A stretch of DNA of 64,000 bases from Desulfobulbaceae bacterium (lineage in GTDB: Bacteria > Desulfobacterota > Desulfobulbia > Desulfobulbales > Desulfurivibrionaceae), in contig DOZO01000041.1 in NCBI GenBank assembly GCA_003517965.1, forward strand, positions 21,682-85,681. Reading direction: 5' to 3'. Shown here in pieces: positions 40,737 through 49,863 of the stretch. Position numbers and translations under genes: made by a program. Below the pieces are notes generated by a model. That model ran no database searches. It saw only the letters and a list, made by a program, of their open reading frames with translations, and was not told the DNA's origin. Each line of letters opens with the position of its first letter. Positions within the stretch are counted from its first letter, which is position 1.

Positions 40737-41486
40737 ATGAAGATAATCGCACTTATTCCCGCCCGCATGGGCAGCAGCCGTTTTCCCGGTAAACCGATGG
40801 CCCTGATTCTTGGTAAGCCAATGATTGGCCACGTTTACGAACGGGTAGCTAAATCCAACTTGCTGGATTTGGTGGCGGTGGCCACCTGTGACCAGGAAAT
40901 CTACGACTACATAGAATCCATCGGTGGTACGGCGGTGATGACCGGCAATCACCACGAAAGGGCTTCTGATCGTTGTGCGGAAGCGTTGTTGGAGCTGGAG
41001 CAAGTTAACAAGACGCGCTACGATGTTGTCGTGATGGTTCAGGGTGATGAACCGATGACTCATCCCGACATGATTGCCGAAGCCGTGCAACCGCTGTTGG
41101 ATGACCCGGAAGTACAGGTGGTGAATCTGCTTGGCCGGATCAACGACACGACCGAATTTGAGGACCGCAATTGTATCAAGGTGGTATGCGATCTTAATTC
41201 CAATGCGCTGTATTTTTCCCGTGAGCCTATCCCGACTCGATCCAAGGTTGATGAGGTGCCAATGGGCAAGCAGGTGTGCATTATTCCGTTTCGGCGCGAT
41301 TACCTGCTGGAATACACTCGCCTGGCACCCACTCCTCTGGAAGTGGTAGAGTCGGTTGACATGATGAGGGTTTTGGAACATGGCATGAAAGTGCGTATGG
41401 CCCCCACTATACATCAGACTCAAGCGGTCGATACCCCTGTTGACTTGAAGAGGGTTGAACGGTTAATGCAGAGTTTGAATGCCTGA
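40737..41486 (+). CDS. kdsB: 3-deoxy-manno-octulosonate cytidylyltransferase
   Basis: The protein has 249 residues from ATG 40737, the normal length for KdsB. It has IIALIPARMGSSRFPGKPM (CTP loop, residues 3-21), MVQGDEPMTHPDMI (~100-113), FSREPIPTRSK and VDTPVDLKRVERL at the end. It activates Kdo (or a related 3-deoxy-ulosonate) as CMP-sugar. The usual housekeeping neighbours (kdsA, lpxK) are absent, so this copy may be specific for the surface glycan. It overlaps the next gene by eight bases. Confidence 0.88.
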   Translation: MKIIALIPARMGSSRFPGKPMALILGKPMIGHVYERVAKSNLLDLVAVATCDQEIYDYIESIGGTAVMTGNHHERASDRCAEALLELEQVNKTRYDVVVMVQGDEPMTHPDMIAEAVQPLLDDPEVQVVNLLGRINDTTEFEDRNCIKVVCDLNSNALYFSREPIPTRSKVDEVPMGKQVCIIPFRRDYLLEYTRLAPTPLEVVESVDMMRVLEHGMKVRMAPTIHQTQAVDTPVDLKRVERLMQSLNA

Positions 41487-43368
41487 CCGTGAGATAGATA
41501 ACGCAGACAAGGATTGTGTGTTGCTCGTCTGGGATTTGGAAGGTTTGCCGCCGGTCGGCGACTGGACGGCCGTGTTGTGGCGACAATATACGGATGAGAA
41601 AAGCCGCAAGGTTGTTTCGATTCCGGGCTTGGTCGATCAGTGCGCTGATGAGTTAAGGGCAAGATATCTGGCTTGGATATATGACCTCGGTGAAGCGCGT
41701 ATTAGAGGTGGGCGCGTTGTTGATCATCTACAGATCCGGCCCGGGTTCAGCTATTGGTGGATGTCATCACTGGCGCAGAAGTTCAATATATCCGGCACAT
41801 CGGGGATTGATGACGCAATCAAGCTGTTAGCCTTGGAAAGGTTGGTCAACGAACGTCAACCGCGCATCATTTTGCTGGCGACCGGCAACCAGCGACTTGC
41901 GGTTTGTGTACAGAATTTTTGCCGTAATCAAGGCATTGGTGTTGAATCTCGTTACGGGGTAGTTGCACAATCAAGAAAAAACTTCAGTTCGGTATTTCGA
42001 TTTTTTCCGTATTCGTGGTGTGCCTTCATCTATCTAACTTGGTACGTTGTCAGGGTCATTCCTTTTTTGTTACGGAGAAAGCCAACTCTTAAGTCTGCAG
42101 GGGAGGTGGCATTTATCGATGTTCTGACGCATTTGGACAGACGGGCCATCCCCGCAGGCAGGTTTTTCTCCAATTACTGGACGGAACTGATTGGCAAGTT
42201 GTCTGAGTGGCAAATTAACTCTACCTGGCTGCATCTCTTTTTTCGCCATTCTGGCATTGCCTCGCCGATCCAGGCTCAGAGCCAGGTCGAGCGCTTCAAT
42301 GAAAACGCTCGGGGTGCGCAGTTCCATGCACTGATCGAACGTTCATTGAATATCCGTGTGATCTTTAAGGCGCTGCGTGATTATTTGGCGATACGTCGGG
42401 CGAAAACTTTATTGAGTGAGATCAGTAAGATTTGCCCGGGTGGTTCCGATCTTGACTTGTGGCCATTACATGTTGAGGAGTGGAATGACTCCCTTGGCGG
42501 CAAGGAGGCAATGATTAACTGCCTGAGACTGGCGCTGTTTGAAGCTGCCGTCAGTAGCCTTGCTTGTCAGCGGATTGGCGTCTACATTGCCGAGAATCAG
42601 CCATGGGAAATGGCCCTTATTTACACGTGGAAAGCTGCCGGGCATGGAACACTGGTCGGGACACCACATACAACTGTTCGTTTCTGGGATCTTCGTTATT
42701 ACTACGACAGGCGCAGTTACGAAAGAAGGCAGACGAACGACTTGCCGATGCCGGATCTTCTGGCCGTAAACGGACCGGTTGCAAGGGATGCTGTTCTGGG
42801 AGGGGGATTTCCGGCTGATAGAGTGCGTGAGGTTGAGGCGTTACGATTTCTTTATTTGCTCAGGACAAGGGAGCACAGTGCAACTACTTCTCCGGCCGGC
42901 AGGGGGTTGCGTGTCCTGGCCTGCGGCGATTTTCTTCCCGAGGTCAGCCGGAGGATTATTTCGTGGCTGGAAGTCGCGGCGAGCACATTACCACCTGATA
43001 CGACTTACGTGTTCAAGCCCCATCCTGCTTATCCTCTGACTTCCACTGATTATTCAGCAATGAAACTGGAAATAACTGAGGCCCCCCTGCATGATTTATT
43101 GAGTGACTGTGACGTGGTGTTTGCGAGCAATATCACCTCTGCGGTGGTCGATGCATATTGTATGGGCGTTCCCACGGTGCAGATGCGGGATGGCAGTTCC
43201 TTTAACCTCAGTCCTCTGCGGGGACTGAAAGGTATGATAAGCGCTAATACTCCTGAGGAATTGGCCGGAGCGTTGCTTGAGGCAAAAGGGCGGGCAAGTG
43301 AAGCGGGTAGACAATATTTTTATCTGGATGCTGCATTGCCGCGCTGGCGTGTTTTGTTAAGCGAATAG
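41479..43368 (+). CDS. Surface carbohydrate biosynthesis protein, TIGR04326-like
   Basis: The protein has 629 residues. No standard glycosyltransferase signature is present, but VFKPHPAYPLTSTDY (~residues 512-526) and VVFASNITSAVVDAYCMGVPTVQMRDGSSFNLSPLRG (~545-580) match my memory of the family first described in Leptospira O-antigen loci. The K-P-H-P and S-x-A-x-x-D-A-x-x-x-G-x-P pattern recalls GT-B donor sites. There is one hydrophobic segment (~residues 178-196). It overlaps kdsB by eight bases, so a role as a Kdo-type or other CMP-sugar transferase is a reasonable guess. The family assignment is from memory. Confidence 0.7.
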   Translation: MPDREIDNADKDCVLLVWDLEGLPPVGDWTAVLWRQYTDEKSRKVVSIPGLVDQCADELRARYLAWIYDLGEARIRGGRVVDHLQIRPGFSYWWMSSLAQKFNISGTSGIDDAIKLLALERLVNERQPRIILLATGNQRLAVCVQNFCRNQGIGVESRYGVVAQSRKNFSSVFRFFPYSWCAFIYLTWYVVRVIPFLLRRKPTLKSAGEVAFIDVLTHLDRRAIPAGRFFSNYWTELIGKLSEWQINSTWLHLFFRHSGIASPIQAQSQVERFNENARGAQFHALIERSLNIRVIFKALRDYLAIRRAKTLLSEISKICPGGSDLDLWPLHVEEWNDSLGGKEAMINCLRLALFEAAVSSLACQRIGVYIAENQPWEMALIYTWKAAGHGTLVGTPHTTVRFWDLRYYYDRRSYERRQTNDLPMPDLLAVNGPVARDAVLGGGFPADRVREVEALRFLYLLRTREHSATTSPAGRGLRVLACGDFLPEVSRRIISWLEVAASTLPPDTTYVFKPHPAYPLTSTDYSAMKLEITEAPLHDLLSDCDVVFASNITSAVVDAYCMGVPTVQMRDGSSFNLSPLRGLKGMISANTPEELAGALLEAKGRASEAGRQYFYLDAALPRWRVLLSE

Positions 43369-43488
43369 TGCCATGAGTTGGCATTTTTTTGTCTCGGTCT
43401 TGCAGAGGCCAGTTTGGCAGTGAAGAAAGGTGGGGGCTCATATTTTGCCCCTCCCCCTGGTTCTTGAAAAGCAACAAGGTGAAGTGTT

Positions 43489-44412
43489 TTGTTGATCTCG
43501 GTAATCATCCCCACTAAAAATCGTGCCAAGGATCTGCTGGAAGCGGTTGCCTCAATCATTGTTCAGGACCGGTTGCCGGATGAGCTGATTTTGGTTGACC
43601 AAAGTGACAGCGATGCCTCCCGCTCGGCGATAGATGAAATGGTCAGGAAAGCGGGCGAACCACTATCCCTGATCTATGTTTACGATCCGCGCATCAGCGG
43701 GTTGGTGGACGCAAAAAGAGTGGGCGTCGCGAACGCAAAAGGCGACGTGGTGTGCTTTCTCGAGGATGATGTGGTGCTGGAACCGAGCTATATCGGGCAG
43801 ATGGAAAATGCTTTTGCTGGTAATCCAACGATGATGGGTTGCTGTGGCGTGATGACCAATCTGCCCAAGTTACCTTCTAACTATGTGCTGTTCTTCCACC
43901 TGTTCCATCGCGGCATCTTCCACGATCCCCGAGTGGGGGTCCACGGACATCTTATCGGCAGGGGGGACAAGTTGATCCCAAGCAGATACCTGAGCGGTGG
44001 CACCTCTGCTTTCCGCAAGAATGTATTCGAGCAGGTATCTTTTGATTTGGCAAATGCTTTTTTTATGCTTGAGGATATCGATTTTTCGATGCGTGCGGTA
44101 GTCGTGTTTGGCGATTGTTTTTATATCAATCCGGGGGCACGTCTGGCGCACTACATGTCGCCGGTGAATCGTGCGGTGTTGGGGAACAAATATAGGCGCA
44201 AGCTGAGGGAGTTCCTGGTGTTCTACAAGAAGCACGGAAATGGGGCCAATCAGTTGGCCGCGCTGATATGGTTGTTGACCGGGCTGGGGGCGGAGGCGAT
44301 GCTTACCTCGCTGAGGGTTCGGAACCCAGATCCATTGGTTGGATATATCCGTGGTTTGTTGGATGGGGTCCGCTGGACAGTGTGTCGCGCAGAAGGCGTC
44401 GGCAGACCATGA
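43489..44412 (+). CDS. Glycosyltransferase family 2
   Basis: The protein has 307 residues from TTG 43489, with AAGGTG upstream. It has ISVIIPTKNRAKDLLEAVASI (nucleotide-sugar fold start), VDQSDSDASRSAID, VVCFLEDDVVLEPSYI (DxD-like metal site, ~residues 86-101) and YLSGGTSAFRKNVFEQVSF with FMLEDIDFSMRAV (acceptor/catalytic Asp region). It is a typical inverting GT-A transferase that adds one residue to the lipid-linked glycan. The ATG of the next gene overlaps its TGA. The acceptor and donor are unknown. Confidence 0.88.
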   Translation: MLISVIIPTKNRAKDLLEAVASIIVQDRLPDELILVDQSDSDASRSAIDEMVRKAGEPLSLIYVYDPRISGLVDAKRVGVANAKGDVVCFLEDDVVLEPSYIGQMENAFAGNPTMMGCCGVMTNLPKLPSNYVLFFHLFHRGIFHDPRVGVHGHLIGRGDKLIPSRYLSGGTSAFRKNVFEQVSFDLANAFFMLEDIDFSMRAVVVFGDCFYINPGARLAHYMSPVNRAVLGNKYRRKLREFLVFYKKHGNGANQLAALIWLLTGLGAEAMLTSLRVRNPDPLVGYIRGLLDGVRWTVCRAEGVGRP

Positions 44413-45356
44413 TAGTCGCAGTCACCGGCGGGACGGGGTTTATAGGAAAGAGGCTGGTCGAGCGTTTGGTCGAGCGTGGGGACACCGTGCGGTTGCTGAC
44501 CCGCAGTGTGACGCCAGGCGAAAACTCTTTGCCGATAGAGATTCACAGGTGTGATCTGTTGACAGCCGGGGTTGCGGATATTTCGACAGTGCTGGACGGG
44601 GTGGAAGTTCTTTACCATTGCGCAGGACAGTTGAGGGAAATAAACATCATGCGGGCGTTGCATGTCGGTGTAACGCAAAAGCTGGTTGAAGCGGCATCTG
44701 GCAGGGTTGGGCACTGGGTTCAGTTGAGCAGTGTGGGTGTGTATGGCCCGATGACGCAGGGGGTGATCACCGAGGATTCAGTATTGACTCCGGCTGGAGA
44801 GTACGAGGTTACCAAGGCTGAATCTGATCAAATTGTTGTTGAGGCCGCAAACAATGGTGTTTTTACCTGTTCTGTTTTGCGGCCATCAAACGTGTTTGGC
44901 GCCGGGATGGCCAATCAGTCATTGTTTCGCATGATAGCCATGATAGACCGGGGCTTGTTTTTTTATATCGGGAAGCCGGGTGCATCTGCAAATTATATTC
45001 ATGTTAATAATGTGGCCGAGGGATTGATCTGTTGTGGGACTATGCGGGCTGCGAAGGGCAGGACGTACAATCTTTCGGATCACAGTACGATGGAAAAATT
45101 TATTGCCATTATTGCCAAGGCACTGGGTAAAGATGCACCGCGCATGAGATTGCCAGAATCGGTTGTTCGCGCCCTTGTAAAATTGCTGGGAAATATTCCT
45201 GGGATGCCGCTTACCGAGGCCAGGGTTAATGCGCTGACGAGCAGGACAGTTTATCCAAACACAAGAATTGAGCGGGATCTGGGCTATCGTCATTTGGTGA
45301 TCATGGAAGAAGGGCTGCTGGAGTTGGTGGCCTCATGGAGACAGTCGAGGCAATGA
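44409..45356 (+). CDS. NAD-dependent epimerase/dehydratase
   Basis: The protein has 315 residues from ATG 44409 (ATGA overlap with the GT2 gene). It opens MIVAVTGGTGFIGKRLVERL and has VEVLYHCAGQLRE, WVQLSSVGVYGPMTQG (catalytic Ser), YEVTKAESDQIVVEA (Tyr-x3-Lys), LRPSNVFGAGMANQSL and YIHVNNVAEGLICC. It belongs to the extended SDR group often found beside GT4 and initiating transferases in O-antigen loci. The substrate is unknown. Confidence 0.85.
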   Translation: MIVAVTGGTGFIGKRLVERLVERGDTVRLLTRSVTPGENSLPIEIHRCDLLTAGVADISTVLDGVEVLYHCAGQLREINIMRALHVGVTQKLVEAASGRVGHWVQLSSVGVYGPMTQGVITEDSVLTPAGEYEVTKAESDQIVVEAANNGVFTCSVLRPSNVFGAGMANQSLFRMIAMIDRGLFFYIGKPGASANYIHVNNVAEGLICCGTMRAAKGRTYNLSDHSTMEKFIAIIAKALGKDAPRMRLPESVVRALVKLLGNIPGMPLTEARVNALTSRTVYPNTRIERDLGYRHLVIMEEGLLELVASWRQSRQ

Positions 45357-46588
45357 CGAGCACTATGGCAGATAAATCAGAGACGCAGCAACCACCTGTT
45401 GTTCCGCTTGACGCACTGTTGAATGTGCGAGTTGCCCGTGTCTCGACAGTTGCCTTTTTCGTTGTTTCTCAGTTGAAACGCCAGATAGAATTACTCAGCG
45501 CCAGTGGGGCGCAAGTAACAGTGGTGACTGGCGGCGGGTCTGAAATGGCCTCGTTGGAGGCTATTCCAGGGATAAATTGTGTCACCATTGATATCCCGCG
45601 CTCGATCTCGCCGTGGCGGGATCTGCTGGCTTTGCTTCGGTTGTATCTGTTTTTCCGGCGCGGCCATATCGATATCGCGCACTCGACTACTCCCAAGGCC
45701 GGTCTGCTTACGGCCATTGCGGCATTCCTGGCAGGTGTACCGATACGGCTGCACACTTTTACCGGGCAGCCGTGGGTGAACATGAAGGGTGTCCGGCGTA
45801 GTCTGATCCGTGGGGGTGACAGGCTGATTGGCAAACTTAATACCCGTTGTTATGCAGACAGTGAAGGACAACGCCAATTTCTTGTCGAACAGGGGATAAT
45901 TGACGACAAACAACTGTTCGTGATAGGGGCAGGTTCGTTGGCAGGAGTAGATGGAGAGCGTTTTAATCCGGCACGATTTTCAAACGAGGAGCTGATTGCC
46001 ACCAGGCAAACGCTTGATATTCCTGAAAACGCACCGGTAATATTGTTTGTGGGCCGGATCACAGCTGACAAGGGTGTGCATGAATTGCTCGAGGCTTTTC
46101 GTGAGATTAAGGCGAGACAGAGCCGCGCGCATCTGGTGTTTGTCGGACGTTTCGATTCGGACAGCGGGATAAAGGGAGAAATTTGCCAAGATAAAATTGA
46201 CAGCATTAGGGATACCCATATCGTTGGTCATACCGAATGTCCCGAGGCATATATGGCTATCGCGGATATCCTGTGCCTGCCAAGCTATCGCGAGGGATTT
46301 GGGACGGTTGTCATTGAGGCCGCAGCAATGGAGGTGCCGACGGTTGGCTCGGATATTTATGGTTTGGCTGATGCGGTGGTAAATGGTGAAACGGGAATCC
46401 TGGTGCCTCCGCGAGATTCGGCGGCGCTGGCAAGGGCGATGTCAATATTGCTGGCCGATGAGGAACAGCGAGTGAAAATGGGGTGTGCTGCCAGACAAAG
46501 GAGCAGAATGCTTTTTGATGCAAATCTGATAAACGGGCAACTGATTGAGGAATATGGCAATTTTTTCTGTAGCGTGGGCAAGCCGTGA
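45335..46588 (+). CDS. Glycosyltransferase family 4
   Basis: The protein has 417 residues. The C-terminal donor domain shows PVILFVGRITADKGVHELLEAF, HLVFVGRFDSDSG and SYREGFGTVVIEAAAMEVPTVGSDIYGLADAV with the E-x7-E retaining-transferase motif (~residues 320-345). The N-terminal HIDIAHSTTPKAGLLTAIAAFLAGVPIRLHTFTGQPW resembles capsule/O-antigen GT4 enzymes that act early on the lipid carrier. The first ~25 residues look dispensable; ATG 45353 is an alternative start. It overlaps the upstream epimerase by 22 bases and the next gene by GTGA. Confidence 0.88.
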   Translation: METVEAMTSTMADKSETQQPPVVPLDALLNVRVARVSTVAFFVVSQLKRQIELLSASGAQVTVVTGGGSEMASLEAIPGINCVTIDIPRSISPWRDLLALLRLYLFFRRGHIDIAHSTTPKAGLLTAIAAFLAGVPIRLHTFTGQPWVNMKGVRRSLIRGGDRLIGKLNTRCYADSEGQRQFLVEQGIIDDKQLFVIGAGSLAGVDGERFNPARFSNEELIATRQTLDIPENAPVILFVGRITADKGVHELLEAFREIKARQSRAHLVFVGRFDSDSGIKGEICQDKIDSIRDTHIVGHTECPEAYMAIADILCLPSYREGFGTVVIEAAAMEVPTVGSDIYGLADAVVNGETGILVPPRDSAALARAMSILLADEEQRVKMGCAARQRSRMLFDANLINGQLIEEYGNFFCSVGKP

Positions 46589-48342
46589 TTTCCAGAACTA
46601 AGCGTCTTGTGAGAAATGCCTCATTATTGAGTAAAGAATCTTTGCAGACACGTTATCTCTGGATATTTGCCTTTTGTTTCGCGACGGTTTCCTCGCTACT
46701 GTTCCAGAAATTTATGCTGCCGCTACTGCCGTCCATACATGCAGGTTCCGGCTTGCTTATGAATGACGCGGAGTACTACCATAAATCTGCGCTGCTTATT
46801 GCGGAGAATATTCGCGGGCATGGCTGGTCGGCATGGTCGATTTGGTCGGTACAAACCAATACGGGGGGTAATGTAGCCGTTCTTGCCGCGCTATATGCCA
46901 TTTTTCAGGTAGACCCTGCCCTGGTTATCCCGGTTAACGCCTTTTTCCAGGCAAGCAGCGCTTTTTTGCTTCTCCTTATTGGGCGTGAATTGTGGCCCGG
47001 TCGGGCAGGCAATATTGCCGGGTTGGTCGTTGCGGTGCTTTTTGTAGTCTTTCCCTCATCGCTCAGCTGGTACAGTCAACCGCTTAAGGATTGTTACGTC
47101 ATCACCGGTATGCTGCTGATTCTCTATACCTGGCTCAAGGCGCTTCATTCCTTGCCAGAGAAAGGCAGTCTGGCGGCGCTTCTTGCATGGATGTGGTTGG
47201 GCATCCTGCTGGTTGCCTTTGTTAAACTGTATTATCTCAAGCTGTTGCTTGTTGTTGCGGGAATGACTGCCTGTCTTGTGGCGGGTCATTTTCTGCGGGT
47301 GAAACATCCTCAACGTTACCGCGTTTTGTTTTTTTACTTCGTTGCTGTTTTTCTCATAGCCATAACATTGCAAATTATGCTCCCTTTTGTGAAGGAGCAT
47401 AGCGAGGGGTATGCCGTATGGACCCCTGCTGTTATTGACACTACGCAAGCGTGGCGATGGCAGGAATCACCCTGGCTGCCAGATACCCTGGAAAGATATT
47501 GGGAGACAGTAGCGAAAACCCGTGCTGGCATGATAGAGCACAATTATCGCGTTAGTGCCGGCTCGATTATCGATGCAGAAAGAGCGCCGCAGTCAGTTTC
47601 TGAGATACTTCTGTATTTGCCGCGCGCCCTGCAGATCGCCTTGTTTGCGCCATTCCCAGATACATGGTTACAGAAGCCCAGCTTGGTTAGGTTTATCGGC
47701 GTATGCGAAACGGTGCTCTGGTATTGCATCTTTCCCGGCCTGTTGTTCGCGTTGTATTACCGGCGCACACTTGCGATGGCGGTAACCTTGTTGTTTGCCG
47801 TTTTTTTTATGACGGTATTCAGCTTTGTGACCCCAAACGTCGGCTCTTTATATCGTTACCGGTATGTCTATGAATTTATGTTGATGGTTATCGCCATTGG
47901 TGGTTGGGTTCAGTTTTTTTTGAATCATCCGGGCAAAAAAAAAAGACGCGCATCAGAAGCCTGCCCGGAGGCCTTCGCTTTGGCAGAGAGCAATAATCTG
48001 GTTCAGCACAGAGACACAAAGAAAAATCTTATCAGTGTTGCTGCTACGGTTTCTTTGCTGACACTGATCGGGGCACTGGGTTTTTTTGCCCGCGATCTCT
48101 TTATGATCCGTTGGTTTGGCGCGGGTAATGAGATGGATAATTTTTGTCTCGGTGCTTTCCATCCCGGCCGGAACGGCAATGACCCCGGTATTTTCTGTAT
48201 TACAGAATGTTTCCGATCGGTTGACACAGGCAAGAGTTATCGCTTCAGCAGCGCTTTTTTTGTCGCTGCTGCTTGCCTTAGTCTCTATCCTTTTGTATTT
48301 TCTGGCGCCCTATCTATTTTCGGCGTTGAGCTGGCATTATAG
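46585..48342 (+). CDS. GT-C-like integral membrane protein reading into flippase N-terminus
   Basis: The open frame has 585 codons. Residues 1-452 form a polytopic membrane protein with about ten hydrophobic segments and early acidic MNDAEYYHKSALLIAENI, as in GT39/ArnT-type transferases that use lipid-linked sugar donors at the outer face of the membrane. After an A10 run (47935-47944) the same frame continues into LISVAATVSLLTLIGALGFFARDLFMIRWFGAGNEMDNF, the start of a MurJ/MVF-type flippase, then shifts out of frame near 48139. With A11 the first protein would stop at about 47993. I think these are two genes: GT-C (46585-~47993) and flippase (from TTG 47980). The last ~70 residues of this frame are shadow. 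Confidence 0.75.
   Translation: MISRTKRLVRNASLLSKESLQTRYLWIFAFCFATVSSLLFQKFMLPLLPSIHAGSGLLMNDAEYYHKSALLIAENIRGHGWSAWSIWSVQTNTGGNVAVLAALYAIFQVDPALVIPVNAFFQASSAFLLLLIGRELWPGRAGNIAGLVVAVLFVVFPSSLSWYSQPLKDCYVITGMLLILYTWLKALHSLPEKGSLAALLAWMWLGILLVAFVKLYYLKLLLVVAGMTACLVAGHFLRVKHPQRYRVLFFYFVAVFLIAITLQIMLPFVKEHSEGYAVWTPAVIDTTQAWRWQESPWLPDTLERYWETVAKTRAGMIEHNYRVSAGSIIDAERAPQSVSEILLYLPRALQIALFAPFPDTWLQKPSLVRFIGVCETVLWYCIFPGLLFALYYRRTLAMAVTLLFAVFFMTVFSFVTPNVGSLYRYRYVYEFMLMVIAIGGWVQFFLNHPGKKKRRASEACPEAFALAESNNLVQHRDTKKNLISVAATVSLLTLIGALGFFARDLFMIRWFGAGNEMDNFCLGAFHPGRNGNDPGIFCITECFRSVDTGKSYRFSSAFFVAAACLSLYPFVFSGALSIFGVELAL
47935..47944 (+). repeat. A10 homopolymer at GT-C/flippase junction
   Basis: Ten consecutive A encode Lys-Lys-Lys-Arg at the cytoplasmic end of the GT-C-like domain. 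A run of 11 would stop the frame about 16 codons later; a run of 9 stops about 37 codons later. A10 tracts are also sites of transcriptional slippage. Confidence 0.97.
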
Positions 48343-49483
48343 TGATGAAAAGATGGCAGTGATTCTTAAGATCATGAATATTTATTTGGTGATTCTGCTG
48401 CTCAGTGGTTTGGTAGTTACTGCCAATGCCATTCTCAATACCGAGGGGATATTGATATTTCCGACGGTGGCACAATTGGCAGTGCCGGTTGTGGTATTTA
48501 TGGCACTGTTAATGTTTGGTGCGGCGCATGGGATCAATGCTGCTGCTTATGGCATGTTGGCTGGGCAAATCGTGAACCTTGTTCTGGTTGTTTATGCACT
48601 CAGGCGATGGGTATCTTTACCGTTGCTCCGGCCGGACATCTCGATGGCGCTCCAGCAGCTACCTTTTTATCAGTATTTTATTCTTGTGGCGGCCTCACTG
48701 TCGGCTGCGCTGGTTGTCCCGGTAGCAAATGCAATAGCGGCTAAGTTGCCAGTTGGTAGTATTGCTATCATTGGTTTGGGTTTGAAGGTTGTTTTGCTGG
48801 TCACGGGCGTACTCGGGATGGGCATGACAACGGTGTTGTTACCGTATTTTTCCAATCTGGTGGCAAAATTTAATCATCATCAGGCAAGATCTGATCTGTC
48901 TTTTTTTCTATTGTTGGTAACCTTGCTCAGTGTTCCGGCAGCACTTGTCCTGACAGTGCTGGCAGAATTCGTAACTGTTGCAGTGTTTGCAAACAGTGCG
49001 CTAAGCGAAGTAGACATACATAATGTGGTAAGAGTGATTCAATACGGGGTGATCCAGTTGCCCTTTTTCACATGTGGGCTGGTGGCCATTAAATTCATCA
49101 CCGCCTATCAGCGCACCTGGATTATCCTGCTGTCATCGCTGGTGGGTCTGGTGCTGACCGTTATTTTGGGCGTGTTTCTCGCAAAATTATTCGGGGTTGG
49201 CGGCATTTCCCTGGCCATGACATTATCGATGGCGGTTTCAGCGGCAATTCTGGTTTCTTATGCAAACTACCTCAAACATTTACCGGTTTCTGATAGTGTA
49301 TTTATTGTGTTTAACTGGATTCTCTTTATTACCCTTTTTATTTGCCTGCATTATCGTGTGTATGTAGCAGCGGTAATTTCCGGAAGCGCATATCTTCTCC
49401 TGGTGGCAGGCAACTGGCATGCGATGATTGTTCATGCATACGGAGGTAAAATACCCCTTCGATATCGCTATAAAGTGGGTTGA
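47980..49483 (+). pseudogene. MurJ/MVF-family lipid-linked glycan flippase, frameshifted
   Basis: TTG 47980 has GGAGG eight bases upstream and gives LAESNNLVQHRDTKKNLISV and then the family N-terminus FFARDLFMIRWFGAGNEMDNF. The sequence then continues in the +1 frame, with SVLSIPAGTAMTPVFSVLQNVSDR and about 11 further membrane helices to 49483. The shift lies near the T5 run at 48139-48143; removing one T restores F-V-S-V-L-S-I-P. The loop also looks a few residues short compared with relatives, so a small deletion is possible. The in-frame downstream part (from about 48116) is intact. The family flips undecaprenyl-linked precursors. It is either disrupted or an artefact. Confidence 0.75.
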
Positions 49484-49561
49484 CGACTGAATTCCGGCGT
49501 GTTGATACAGCAGGACGGAACATCTCGCACGCTGTGCTGCGGACAGCGTAAGGGCTTTTGC

Positions 49562-49615
49562 ATGAAACGACTGTTTGATCTGATTCTGGCTCTTTGGGCA
49601 ACGGTTGTTCTGTAG
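49562..49615 (+). pseudogene. Truncated initiating sugar transferase (WcaJ/PglC type), first 17 codons
   Basis: ATG 49562 starts MKRLFDLILALWATVVL then TAG. K-R-x-F-D-L-x-L-A-L is the classic N-terminus of bacterial polyprenyl-phosphate sugar-1-phosphate transferases, whose re-entrant helix follows. A ribosome-like TAAGGG lies upstream. Immediately after the stop the sequence changes to TTCAGGGGACAGTTTACTTT, of a kind often seen at remnants of REP-associated transposase insertions. So the initiating transferase of this locus seems to have been cut by an insertion or deletion. Confidence 0.6.
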
Positions 49616-49743
49616 TTCAGGGGACAGTTTACTTTTAACTATACGCTTACTCCATAAGAAAAAGGGCGTACCGGAGGGGCCATTTTCGGGAATTCTGGGA
49701 TCATTATATTTAACTCTAAGGCTCCTCGTAAGCGCTTTGTTAG
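49616..49743 (+). other. Decayed insertion-like sequence
   Basis: This 128-base stretch follows the truncated sugar transferase. It begins with GGGGACAGTTTACTTTTAAC and holds no open frame or clear inverted ends. I see it as the scar of an element; identity is unproven. Confidence 0.4.
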
Positions 49744-49863
49744 TTGAACACAAAAGGATATTATTATGCGATATTTCCAAATGAACATCGTGAGGAGTTG
49801 ATGGAGGATTGGAATCTATGTCGTGCCAAACAGCTACTCAAACAAATCAAGCCCCTGGAGTAG
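49744..49863 (+). pseudogene. DUF4160-family remnant (C-terminal part)
   Basis: The frame ending at TAG 49861-49863 reads YYYAIFPNEHREELMEDWNL followed by CRAKQLLKQIKPLE, which matches the C-terminal end of DUF4160 proteins (H-R-E-E-L-x-x-D-W-x-L). The N-terminal half is missing: an in-frame stop lies at 49741. DUF4160 genes usually precede DUF2442 genes as a putative toxin-antitoxin-like pair, as here. Confidence 0.55.
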
